Notes: generated by a model from the sequence alone, not told the origin. Counted from the stretch's first letter, positions 1-8,249 are shown. The stretch: DNA of 12,111 nucleotides from an uncultured Rhodovulum sp. (GCA_946221765.1 CAMIMK010000064.1:1-12111); one strand, 5' to 3'. Program-made: numbers and translations.

Positions 1-553
1 CCGACGTCACCCGCGTGCCGCGGAACTGCACGCCGTAGCCGAGCGCGACCGCGGTCTGGCGGAAGGACTCGAGCAGGCCCGGGTCGGGCGTGGTGGTGGC
101 GACGCCGAAGGGCCGGCCGTCCCTGGCCGCCTCGCGGAATGCCTGTTCGCGGATCCCGAAGACCGGCAGGTCGACGGCGGCGCGCAGCTCGGGAAGGCCG
201 GGATCGCCGAAGGCGGCGACGATGATCGCGCCGATGCGGTCGTCCGCCGCCCCCGCGACGCCGATCTTCACCACCCCCGGAAGCGCGTCCGCGAGATCCT
301 TCGGGGTGGTCAGGAGCGGCGGCACCCCCTCGTTGCTCTTTCCCTCGACCGCCACGCCGCCGGTCGCCGTGGCGGCGATCTCGGTCATGGAGGCGGTGGT
401 CCTGGCGTTGGAATTCGGGTTGATGAGAAGGATGACCTTGCCGGGGGCCGTGGCGGCAGGCGTTTGCGCGTCGGCGGCGGGCGGTGCCAGCGCCCCGAGG
501 AGCAGGCCGGCGAGAAGGCTGGCGCGCAGGGGCGCGGGGATCGGAAATGGCAT
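1..553 (-). CDS. Asp/Glu/hydantoin racemase family protein with signal peptide, partial (C-terminus beyond window)
   Basis: The gene starts at ATG 553 and runs off the left edge, so 184 residues are visible. Residues 1–29 look like a signal peptide: one Arg at 10, a Leu/Ala-rich core (12–23) and ADA before Gln30. The family core follows: INPNSN at 44–49, an FGDPGL motif at 115–120, and GVATTTP further on. These match the Asp/Glu/hydantoin racemase fold (cofactor-independent racemases, arylmalonate decarboxylase, maleate isomerase). Family members normally have Cys just before FGDPGL; here it is Ala114 (IIVAAFGDPGL). The second catalytic Cys would lie beyond the window. The gene follows an NCS1 permease on the same strand after a 92-nt gap, so the pair probably handles the same substrate. 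Family assignment is firm. Activity and periplasmic location are inferences. It could be a decarboxylase-like enzyme, a binding protein or a decayed racemase. Confidence 0.82.
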   Translation of the reverse strand, partial: MPFPIPAPLRASLLAGLLLGALAPPAADAQTPAATAPGKVILLINPNSNARTTASMTEIAATATGGVAVEGKSNEGVPPLLTTPKDLADALPGVVKIGVAGAADDRIGAIIVAAFGDPGLPELRAAVDLPVFGIREQAFREAARDGRPFGVATTTPDPGLLESFRQTAVALGYGVQFRGTRVTS

Positions 554-645
554 GGCGGGTGTTCGCTCTCGTTCGAGAATAAATGGCTTCGGATCTGGGG
601 GGGGCGCGCCGGCGCCGGGCACGAGGCGGGACGCCGGCACGGGGG

Positions 646-2107
646 TCAGGTTCGGTTGGCGCGGCGCATCAGCATCGTATAGGCGACCGCGCCCGAGACC
701 GCGCCGATCACCCAGCCGAGGTTGTTCTCGGGCAGGATGTGGAAGAGCTGCGTCGAGAGTTCCCAGCCGATGGCGATCGCGCCCGAGATGGCGAGGGCCC
801 TGAGGCCGACGTGGTTCCAGCCGCCGTCATAATGGTACCGGCCGGACGGGGAGAGGGTGTAGAGTTCCTCCGTCACCACCTTCTCGCGCTTCACGAGGTA
901 GTAGTCGGCGACCATCACCCCGTAGAGCGGCGCGAGGATGGCGCCGAAGACCGACACGAAGACGGTGATCGCGTGCGGGCTGTCGACGAAGATCCACGGG
1001 CAGACCAGAACCGCGAGGATCGAGGTGATCAGGCCGCCGCGCTTGAAATCGACGTATTTCGGGAAAAGGTTCGCGAAATCATAGGCGGGCGAGACGAAGT
1101 TCGCGACGATGTTGATGCCCATGGTCGCGATGATGAAGGTGATCGAGCCGATGAAGACCGCGACCTTGTTGTCGATGCGGGCAACGATCTCGACCGGGTC
1201 CATGATCATCTCGCCGAATACCTCGACCGAGCCGGCGGTGACGATGACGACGACGATGGCGAAGACGATGAAGTTGACCGGCAGGCCAAGGAAGTTGCCG
1301 ACCTTCATCTGACGCTCGGACTTTCCGAAGCGGGAGAAGTCGCCGAAGTTGAGGAGCAGGGCGGCGAAATAGGCGATGACGAGCAGGGCCGCGTTGATCA
1401 TGTGGCCGATCGTCTGGCCCGTCGTCAGCGCCGTGTCGTTCAGCGTCAGGTTCAGGGAATCGAAGCCGGCGTGGTAGAGGATCCAGCCCATCAGGACGAA
1501 CATGACGACATAGACCGCCGGCCCGCAGAAATCGATGAACCGGCGGATCGTCTCCATGCCGCGCTGGAAGATCAGCAGCTGTCCCACCCACATGATGAGG
1601 AAGGAGATCCAGCCGAGCGCGCTCAGCCCCATGAAGCCCGAGCCGGTCCCGAGCGCCGCCGCGGAGGGGATGAAGAGCAGGATGATGATCGCCACCGCCT
1701 TGGAGGCGAAATAGGTCTGCACGCCGTACCAGACGACGCCGACGACGCCGCGGATGAGCGCCGCGAGATTCGCCCCCATCACACCCCATCGAGACCCGGG
1801 CCATGAGGGGGTAGGGAATACCCTCGCGCAGTGACGGCCGGCCGATCAGGTTCATCAGCACGTAGACGACGAGAATGCCGACCGTCATCGACAGCAGCAC
1901 CTGCCAGCCGGTCAGCCCGAACAGGAACAGCGAGGCGGCGAAGGTGTAGCCGCCGACTGAATGGACGTCCGACATCCACATTGCGAAGATCGAGTAGCCG
2001 GTCCAGGTGCGCTTCTCCATCGGCACCGGGGCGAGGTCCTCGTTGCAGAGTGCGGGGTCCCTGAGCGCGTCACGACCCTCGGCCATGCCTAGCGGAATGG
2101 ACGTCAT
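646..2107 (-). pseudogene. NCS1-family nucleobase/hydantoin/allantoin-type permease, interrupted by a +1 frameshift
   Basis: Removing one base (A on the plus strand, position 1783) gives a single 486-residue reading frame, the normal length for 12-helix NCS1 secondary transporters of the inner membrane (Mhp1/HyuP, allantoin and cytosine permeases). The 5' part reads from ATG 2107 through IPYPLMARVSMG. The 3' part resumes at the GTG at 1782–1780 with VMGANLAALIRG. Together they recreate the family's GIPYP..ARVS.G..GAN..AL motif. In repaired numbering, Trp126 and Gln130 in WYGVQTY match the hydantoin-contacting Trp/Gln pair of Mhp1. NVAN-like and VSPAYDFANL segments and the DYYLVKR..GGWN C-terminal part are also typical. 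An AGGAG ribosome site (plus 2119–2123) lies 11 nt before ATG 2107. A GntR/FCD regulator is divergent and a racemase-like gene follows. As written, the product would be truncated in function. A sequencing error or a very recent mutation are both possible, since the rest is undecayed. Confidence 0.85.
1783..1783 (-). other. Single-base insertion causing the frameshift in the NCS1 permease
   Basis: On the minus strand the sequence reads TCG ATG GGG T GTG ATG GGG GCG AAT. Dropping the lone T gives S-M-G-V-M-G-A-N, exactly the family motif. With the T the frame runs on out of phase as low-complexity Arg/His-rich sequence. The base sits between two G-rich blocks (GGGG T GTGATGGGGG), a context prone to slippage or base-calling error. 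Confidence 0.8.
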
Positions 2108-2292
2108 GAGATTCAGATCTCCTCTGTTGGGTCAGCCTTGAGTCACGGAGCGACATGCAAGGCAGTTGTTTTCATTGTGGGTGATTGCCTGACATGTTAG
2201 ATGAAATGTCTTGCAGGACACTACCTGTCGTTTCACTGAAGGACCTTCATGATTGTCGAGAAAATACACCTGGACGCGGGCAGGGAATGGGC
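2108..2292. promoter_or_regulatory. Divergent intergenic control region between permease and GntR/FCD regulator
   Basis: About 185 bp separate the two divergent starts, and the centre is clearly more AT-rich than the flanking genes, as expected for promoters. It holds an interrupted dyad, GACAT-N10-ATGTC, at 2191–2210, whose left arm contains the palindrome ACATGT (2192–2197). GntR regulators commonly bind such short inverted repeats beside their own gene, so this is a candidate operator. The permease ribosome site lies at the left edge and an AGGGA ribosome site for the regulator at 2282–2286. I could not identify convincing -35/-10 pairs for either direction. Confidence 0.5.
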
Positions 2293-2964
2293 ATGAACGA
2301 GGAAATGCCCAATGGGCAGGCGCTGATGGCCGATTCTGCCTATGCGCGGCTGGTTCAACTTCTGAGGGACGGCTCAATCGTATCAGGCGCTTTCGTCTCG
2401 ATGCCTGGTCTTGTCGAGCTGATCGGCCTGCCGCTGGCGGCGACGCGGGAGGCGGTGAAGCGGGCCGATGTGAACGGGCTCGTCCGCGTGCTGCCCAAGC
2501 GCGGCGTCCAGGTCATGGAGGCATCGAGCCCCGTCACGCGCAACTGCATGGATCTGCGCGCGATCCTCGACAGCGAGGGCGCGCGCCGGATCATCGCAAG
2601 GGGTGTCAGCCTGCCGCTGGAGGCGCTGCGCGCGTCGCATGAGGCGATCATCGCGGCGGCCGAACAGGCGGTGACGCCCGATCTGCCGCGCCGGGCAATC
2701 CTGACCGACCTGACGCTGCACGACGCCCTGGCGACCGGCCTCGGCAACCCCATGGCGGCGGCGGCCTATGCGGCGAACCGGGACCGGATCGCGGTGATCC
2801 AGAACACCCGTCCCTTTCTCGCCGACCGGATCGTGCCGGCGATGCGCGAGCATCTCGCGATCCTGGAGGCAGTGTCGCGCCGGGATGCCGAAGCGGCGGT
2901 GGCGGCGATCCGCCTGCATCACCGCACGACCCTGCGGTGGTGGGGGATTCTGGAGGACACGTGA
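2293..2964 (+). CDS. GntR-family transcriptional regulator with FCD effector domain
   Basis: The 223-residue protein has an N-terminal winged helix (about 15–75; LVELIGLPLAATREAVKRA looks like the recognition helix region, then a wing ending in LPKRGVQV) and a C-terminal FadR-type FCD helical domain (about 85–215). The usual FCD metal/effector residues are visible: Asp139 and His143 in DLTLHDAL, His187 in REHLAIL and His209 or His210 near the end. ATG 2293 is preferred because AGGGA sits 6 nt before it. ATG 2287 and a TTG at 2185 are alternatives, but the stretch before 2287 is AT-richer and looks non-coding. It lies divergent to an NCS1 permease and a racemase-like gene, so it probably controls them in response to their substrate or a breakdown product. 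FCD regulators often bind carboxylic acids. The exact ligand is unknown. Confidence 0.85.
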   Translation: MNEEMPNGQALMADSAYARLVQLLRDGSIVSGAFVSMPGLVELIGLPLAATREAVKRADVNGLVRVLPKRGVQVMEASSPVTRNCMDLRAILDSEGARRIIARGVSLPLEALRASHEAIIAAAEQAVTPDLPRRAILTDLTLHDALATGLGNPMAAAAYAANRDRIAVIQNTRPFLADRIVPAMREHLAILEAVSRRDAEAAVAAIRLHHRTTLRWWGILEDT

Positions 2965-2981
2965 CGGCCGCGCCCGCCGGC

Positions 2982-2996
2982 TTAACCTTTTGTTCA
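2982..2996 (+). promoter_or_regulatory. CtrA-like binding box (TTAA-N7-TTCA)
   Basis: TTAACCTTTTGTTCA matches the alphaproteobacterial CtrA consensus TTAA-N7-TTAA at seven of eight defined positions with the correct 7-nt spacer. It stands in an otherwise GC-rich gap, 18 bp after the regulator's stop and 65–80 bp before the likely start of the next small gene. CtrA regulates cell-cycle genes in Caulobacter and motility and gene-transfer-agent genes in Rhodobacterales. Whether it acts here is an inference from the motif alone. Confidence 0.4.
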
Positions 2997-3034
2997 CGCT
3001 TTCCTTCCGGTACGCAGGCATCGGCGGCATACTC

Positions 3035-3056
3035 GTAAAACTAGAGGCAGTTTTGC
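3035..3056 (+). other. Small stem-loop with AGAGGC loop before the small ORF
   Basis: AAAACT (3037–3042) and AGTTTT (3049–3054) form a perfect 6-bp stem, extended by a T·G and a G–C pair. The loop is AGAGGC. The loop's AGAGG is the best ribosome-binding sequence near the next gene, lying 5 nt before an in-frame TTG (3053) and 14 nt before ATG 3062. It could therefore be an accessible ribosome site in a loop, or simply an operator dyad. Confidence 0.35.
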
Positions 3057-3061
3057 CGGGA

Positions 3062-3352
3062 ATGCCGCAGATGATCGTACCGCCCGTGAGAGCCGTTCAG
3101 TTCCAGTCGGCCTATGGCCTTCCGGGCGTGGTGCCGGGTGGGGCGGGCCTCTGGGTCGCCCTGATGCTGCCGCCCCGGCAGGCCGAGCCCGCCCCGCCGC
3201 CGGAGCCCCGCCCGGTCGCGCGCGGGTTGAACGCGACCCTCTTCGACGAAGCGGCGCGTGGTCCTCTGCGGCTGGCCCCGGCCTATGCCGCGCGCGGCTT
3301 CTCCGAGGGCAACGGCTACCTGCCGGGGCAGCTCGTGGATCGCTCCGCCTGA
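3062..3352 (+). CDS. Small uncharacterised protein (96 aa)
   Basis: I do not recognise this family. The predicted 96-residue protein has no clear signal peptide or membrane helix. It begins with a hydrophobic/aromatic stretch (IVPPVRAVQFQSAYGLPG), has a Pro-rich centre (LPPRQAEPAPPPEPRP) and ends with a well-ordered segment that contains LRLAPAYAARGF and YLPGQLVDRSA. The balanced composition of this C-terminal part, unlike the Arg-rich sequence in shadow frames, suggests real coding. The start is uncertain: ATG 3062, ATG 3071, or an in-frame TTG at 3053 that sits 5 nt after AGAGG. It stands between the GntR/FCD regulator and kup with non-coding DNA on both sides, and a CtrA-like box lies upstream. 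Confidence 0.55.
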   Translation: MPQMIVPPVRAVQFQSAYGLPGVVPGGAGLWVALMLPPRQAEPAPPPEPRPVARGLNATLFDEAARGPLRLAPAYAARGFSEGNGYLPGQLVDRSA

Positions 3353-3486
3353 GTCCGGCGCTGCGGCGCACCTGCACCGGCATTGCCGCGCCCGCGCAGG
3401 AATGACGCCCGTTCGGCTGCTTCCCGCTTGCCGCGCTGCGGCGGAAACCTAGAATGCCCGGCTGTGGCGACAGTGGGGCGAACCGA

Positions 3487-5388
3487 ATGAGCAAGGATGC
3501 GGCCGGCCCGAGAGGGCACGACCAGAGTCATGGCGGCTTCTGGAAGCTCGTCCTCGGTTCGGTCGGCGTCGTCTATGGCGACATCGGGACCAGCCCGCTC
3601 TATGCGATGCGCGAGGCGATGACGGCCGCGGGGCGCGACGGGCTCTCGCCGGCCGAGGTCATCGGCATCGTCTCGCTGCTGCTCTGGACGCTCATCATCA
3701 TCGTCACCGTCAAGTATGTGGTGCTGATCCTGCGCGCCGACAACGATGGCGAGGGGGGCACGCTCTCGCTCGTTGCCCTGGCACAGCGCGCGACCGGGCG
3801 GCGCAGCGCCTTCCTCTTCGTCCTCGGCGTGGCGGGCACCGCGCTCTTCTACGGCGACGCGATCATCACGCCGGCCATTTCGGTGCTGTCGGCGGTCGAG
3901 GGGCTGACGCTGGTCACGCCCTCCTTCGCGCCCTTCGTCGAACTGACGGCGGTCGCCATCCTGGTCGTGCTCTTTGCGATCCAGAGCCGGGGCACGGCGC
4001 AGGTGGCGACCTTCTTCGGCCCCATCACGCTCCTCTGGTTTCTCACGATCGGCGGGCTCGGCCTCTACCACGCGGGCGACAAGCCGCAGATCCTCGCGGC
4101 GCTCAATCCCCTGCAGGCGGTGGGGTTCCTGATCGACCACGGGCTCGGGTCGCTGGCGGTGATGGGGTCGGTCTTCCTCGCCGTGACCGGCGCCGAGGCG
4201 CTCTATGCCGACATGGGGCATTTCGGGCGCGGGCCGATCCGCATGGCCTGGTCGGCCGTCGTGCTGCCGGCGCTGGCGCTGAACTACATCGGCCAGGGCA
4301 GCCTCGTCCTCGCCAACCCGGCGGCCGCGCACAATTCCTTCTTCCTGCTGGCGCCGGACTGGGGGCTGCTGCCGCTCGTGCTGCTCGCGACCGTCGCCGC
4401 GGTGATCGCGAGCCAGGCGGTGATCTCGGGCGCCTATTCCCTGACCCACCAGGCCGTCCAGCTCGGCCTGCTGCCGCGGCTGGAGGTGCGCCACACCTCC
4501 GAGAGCCAGGTGGGGCAGGTCTACCTGCCGCGGGTGAACGGGATGCTGCTCGTCGGGGTGGTGCTGCTCGTCGTCCTCTTCGAGAATTCGGCGTCGCTCG
4601 CCAGTGCCTATGGCATCGCGGTGACGGGCACGATGATCATCACGAGCCTCCTCGCCTTCACCGTCTTCCGCAAGGTCTGGGGCTGGTCGGTGCTGACCGC
4701 CGCGGCAGTGCTGCTGCCCTTCTTCATCGTCGAGCTCATCTTCCTGGGCGCCAATCTCGAGAAGTTCTTCGAGGGTGGCTTCGTGCCGGTCCTGCTCGCC
4801 TGCGGGGTCGGGCTGATGATGATGACCTGGGTGCGCGGCACGCGGATCGTCCAGGCCAAGGCCCATGCCGAGAGCATCTCGATCGGCTCGCTCCTCCGGA
4901 TGCTGGCAAAGTCGCGCCCGGCGGATGCGCCGGGAACGGCGGTGTTCCTGACCTCGGACCCCGATGCCGCGCCCTCCGCGCTCCTGCACAATCTCAAGCA
5001 CAACCACGTGCTGCACGCCCGCAACATCATCGTCACGGTCTCGACCGCGCCCACGCCGCATGTGCCCGATTCCCGGCGCATGGAAATCGAGACGCTGGCC
5101 ACGAACTTCATCCGGGTGCAGCTGACCTTCGGCTACATGGAGCAGCCGAATGTCCCGAAGGCCTTGGCGCTCGCCAAGAAGGAGGGGGTGAAGTTCGACA
5201 TCATGTCGACCTCCTTCTTCCTCAACCGGCGCTCCTTCCGGCCTTCGCCGGGATCGGCCGGCTCGGGCATGCCGCTCTGGCAGGACCGGCTCTTCATCGC
5301 CATGTCGAAGGCCGCCTCCGACCCGACGAGCTTCTACCGCCTGCCGTCGAACCGGGTGCTGGAGCTCGGGCAGCAGCTGGTGGTGTAG
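3487..5388 (+). CDS. kup: Kup-type low-affinity potassium transporter
   Basis: The protein is 633 residues long from ATG 3487 (E. coli Kup has 622). It is an inner-membrane K+ uptake carrier of the KUP/HAK/KT family, thought to be a K+:H+ symporter. The N-terminus carries the family signature GVVYGDIGTSPLYA (Asp32 in GDIGTSP), then NDGEGGTLSLVALA, LFYGDAIITPAISVLSAVEG and the conserved ASAYGIAVTGTM. About 12 hydrophobic helices span residues 20–450, followed by a soluble C-terminal domain. An upstream in-frame ATG at 3454 would add 11 residues. I prefer 3487 because the resulting length and N-terminus match the family, though neither start has a strong ribosome site. The gene stands alone, with 134 nt upstream and a terminator-like hairpin directly after the stop. 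The reading frame is intact and nothing looks damaged. Confidence 0.97.
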   Translation: MSKDAAGPRGHDQSHGGFWKLVLGSVGVVYGDIGTSPLYAMREAMTAAGRDGLSPAEVIGIVSLLLWTLIIIVTVKYVVLILRADNDGEGGTLSLVALAQRATGRRSAFLFVLGVAGTALFYGDAIITPAISVLSAVEGLTLVTPSFAPFVELTAVAILVVLFAIQSRGTAQVATFFGPITLLWFLTIGGLGLYHAGDKPQILAALNPLQAVGFLIDHGLGSLAVMGSVFLAVTGAEALYADMGHFGRGPIRMAWSAVVLPALALNYIGQGSLVLANPAAAHNSFFLLAPDWGLLPLVLLATVAAVIASQAVISGAYSLTHQAVQLGLLPRLEVRHTSESQVGQVYLPRVNGMLLVGVVLLVVLFENSASLASAYGIAVTGTMIITSLLAFTVFRKVWGWSVLTAAAVLLPFFIVELIFLGANLEKFFEGGFVPVLLACGVGLMMMTWVRGTRIVQAKAHAESISIGSLLRMLAKSRPADAPGTAVFLTSDPDAAPSALLHNLKHNHVLHARNIIVTVSTAPTPHVPDSRRMEIETLATNFIRVQLTFGYMEQPNVPKALALAKKEGVKFDIMSTSFFLNRRSFRPSPGSAGSGMPLWQDRLFIAMSKAASDPTSFYRLPSNRVLELGQQLVV

Positions 5389-5395
5389 CCGCGAT

Positions 5396-5421
5396 CCGGC
5401 CGGGAGCGGGGCCGGCGTTTT
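5396..5421 (+). terminator. Terminator-like hairpin after kup
   Basis: CCGGCC (5396–5401) pairs with GGCCGG (5410–5415) around an 8-nt loop, followed by CG and TTTT (5418–5421). It begins 8 nt after the kup stop. The T run is short, so termination may be partial. Confidence 0.5.
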
Positions 5422-5458
5422 AGAGGTTTCGGCGCCGGGCGCGCGCCGATATACCTCT
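5422..5458 (+). other. Long stem-loop in the purA leader
   Basis: Outer arms AGAGGT (5422–5427) and ACCTCT (5453–5458) are perfect complements, and so are inner arms CGGCGC (5430–5435) and GCGCCG (5443–5448), enclosing a 7-nt loop with small internal mismatches. It abuts the kup terminator hairpin and ends 29 nt before the purA start, leaving the purA ribosome site free. It has no T run, so it is more likely a leader structure or operator dyad than a terminator. Confidence 0.4.
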
Positions 5459-5487
5459 CGCCGCGCAGCACCCGGGGGAGACGCGTC

Positions 5488-6776
<1,289 letters not shown>

Positions 6777-6780
<4 letters not shown>

Positions 6781-7013
6781 AGCTGAGCTGGCGGGCGCGG
6801 CGGCGCTGGTCGCTCATCGTGCTCCTGGTGCTGCTGCCGCTCTATGTGGTGGTCGCGGTCAATGTGGTGGGGCTCTTCGACCGGCCCCATCCGCTTCTGG
6901 AGCTCTGCATCTATGTCGGCCTCGGCATCGCCTGGATGCTGCCGCTCCGCTTCGTCTTCCTCGGCGTCGGCCGCGCCGACCCGGATGCCCCGCCGGAAGA
7001 TGGGCGGCGCTAG
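6777..7013 (+). CDS. DUF2842 family small membrane protein
   Basis: The protein has 78 residues. A basic N-terminus (MKLSWRARRRW) is followed by two hydrophobic segments (about 12–32 and 40–62) and a short acidic/basic tail, so it is probably an inner-membrane protein with two helices. The pattern ARRRWSLIVL..PLYVVVAV..VGLF.RP...ELCIYVGLGI matches DUF2842 proteins known from Rhodobacterales and relatives, whose function is not established. ATG 6777 overlaps the purA stop as ATGA, which supports both the start and coupled translation with purA. The membrane character gives no obvious link to purine synthesis, so the pairing may be positional rather than functional. Confidence 0.85.
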
Positions 7014-7025
7014 CTTGCCGGCCGC

Positions 7026-7056
7026 GGCGCCAGTCCCCAGTTTGGTCAGTGGCGCC
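7026..7056 (+). other. Stem-loop between DUF2842 gene and creA
   Basis: GGCGCCA (7026–7032) and TGGCGCC (7050–7056) form a perfect 7-bp stem around a 17-nt loop that can itself pair weakly (CCA/TGG). No T run follows. It may weaken read-through from purA into creA or stabilise an RNA end. Confidence 0.35.
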
Positions 7057-7086
7057 GGCGGTGTGGCGCGTTTCCGGGAGAGCAAG

Positions 7087-7551
7087 ATGCGGGCAGGAAT
7101 GACGGGGATGGCGCTGCTGGCCGGTGCCGTGGCCATGGCGGGAATGGCCCGGGCCGAGGTGGTCGGCGAGGTCACCACGGCAATCAAGATCCTCGGGGCC
7201 AACCACAAGATCCAGGTCGAAGCCTTTGACGATCCGAAGGTCGAGGGCGTCGCCTGCTTCCTCAGCCGGGCGCGGACGGGGGGCATCAAGGGCAGCCTCG
7301 GCATCGCGGAGGACACGTCCGACGCCTCCATCAACTGCCAGCAGACCGGCCCGGTGGCCTTCCGCGGCGATCTCTCGCCCGGCGAGGAGGTGTTCTCGGC
7401 ACGGGCGAGCGCGATCTTCAAGCGGGTGCAGGTGGTGCGTTTCTTCGACCAGACCCGCAACGCCCTCATCTATCTCACCTATTCCGATCGGGTGATCGAC
7501 GGCTCGCCAAAGAACAGCGTCTCGGCCGTGGTGATCCGCGACTGGCAATGA
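7087..7551 (+). CDS. creA: CreA family exported protein
   Basis: The protein has 154 residues. Residues 1–23 are a signal peptide (hydrophobic GMALLAGAVAMAGMA, cut after ARA), so the mature protein is probably periplasmic. The mature part closely follows E. coli CreA: EVVGEVTTAIKILGANHKI, VEAFDDPKVEGVACF, SRARTGGIKG, LGIAEDTSDASINCQQ, QVVRFFDQTRNAL and YSDRVIDGSPKNSVSAV. Two Cys residues (57 and 84) could form a disulfide. The family's biochemical role is unknown. Its name comes from the E. coli cre locus, and no CreB/C genes are present here. GGGAGAG just before ATG 7087 supports the start. The stop overlaps the thiN start (ATGA). Confidence 0.92.
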   Translation: MRAGMTGMALLAGAVAMAGMARAEVVGEVTTAIKILGANHKIQVEAFDDPKVEGVACFLSRARTGGIKGSLGIAEDTSDASINCQQTGPVAFRGDLSPGEEVFSARASAIFKRVQVVRFFDQTRNALIYLTYSDRVIDGSPKNSVSAVVIRDWQ

Positions 7552-8249
7552 GCGGCGGCACCGGGACGATCCTGCTGCGGTCGGCCGGGCCGGTGACGCT
7601 GGTGGGGGCGGGGCCCGCCACCGGGGCCGACCTCGCGGCCGCGCTGGCGCTTGCGCCCGAGGCAGTGGCCGCCGACGGTGGGGCCGGCCACCCCCTGCCG
7701 GATGGACATGCCTTCCGCGCGGTGATTGGTGATCTTGATTCGCTCGAGCCGTCGGTGGCCGTGGCCGTCCGAGCCAAGGGCGTGCCGGTGCACCGGGTTG
7801 TCGAGCAGGATACGACCGACCTCGAAAAATGCCTCTATTCGGTGGCCGCCCCGCTCGTGATCGGCGTTGGCTTCCTCGGCGGGCGCCTCGACCACGAACT
7901 GGCGGCGCTGAGCGCGCTGCTGCGCTTCGCGGACCGGGCTGTCGTTCTGCTCGGGCGGGGCGAGATCTGCTTCGTCCTACCACCGACCTTCGATCTCGTC
8001 CTGCCCGCGGGGACCCGGGTGTCGATCTTTCCGCTCGCACCGGTCACAGGGCTGGCGGGGTCGGGCCTGCGCTGGGACACGGCAGGGCTGACGCTCGCAC
8101 CCGGGGCACGGATCGGCACCTCGAACGCTGCAACGGGCGGGCCGGTTCACCTCGTCTTCGACCGGCCGGGCGCGCTGATGATCCTGCCTGAAGACTGCCT
8201 ACCCCCGGTTGTGGACTATCTTCAAAAACTTGGCGCTAACCGAGTTTGA
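7548..8249 (+). CDS. thiN: Thiamine pyrophosphokinase
   Basis: This 233-residue cytosolic enzyme transfers pyrophosphate from ATP to thiamine, giving the cofactor thiamine diphosphate in one step. Typical motifs appear in order: ADGG (42–45), GDLDS (61–65), QDTTDLEK (87–94) with its metal-binding acidic residues, and GGRLDHELA (from 111). A C-terminal beta-rich thiamine-binding half follows, with LAGSGLRWDT and IGTSNAA, the latter resembling the family's G.SN motif. ATG 7548 overlaps the creA stop, implying coupled translation. No thiamine riboswitch is apparent upstream. An organism using ThiN can salvage thiamine directly rather than via ThiK/ThiL. Frame and length are normal. Confidence 0.93.
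   Translation: MSGGTGTILLRSAGPVTLVGAGPATGADLAAALALAPEAVAADGGAGHPLPDGHAFRAVIGDLDSLEPSVAVAVRAKGVPVHRVVEQDTTDLEKCLYSVAAPLVIGVGFLGGRLDHELAALSALLRFADRAVVLLGRGEICFVLPPTFDLVLPAGTRVSIFPLAPVTGLAGSGLRWDTAGLTLAPGARIGTSNAATGGPVHLVFDRPGALMILPEDCLPPVVDYLQKLGANRV

Noticed and set aside
646..1782. Treating the 3' part of the permease as a separate gene starting at GTG 1782
   Set aside because: It would begin inside a conserved NCS1 motif at helix 3, lacking two helices. There is no proper ribosome site, and the missing part is present just upstream in another frame.
583..1806. A 407-codon plus-strand frame opposite the permease
   Set aside because: It is strongly acidic and Arg-rich with no recognisable domain. 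The opposite strand carries clear NCS1 motifs.
2185..2292. An N-terminal extension of the GntR/FCD regulator from TTG 2185
   Set aside because: The extra residues are not like a GntR N-terminus, the DNA is AT-richer like an intergenic region, and a ribosome site precedes ATG 2293.
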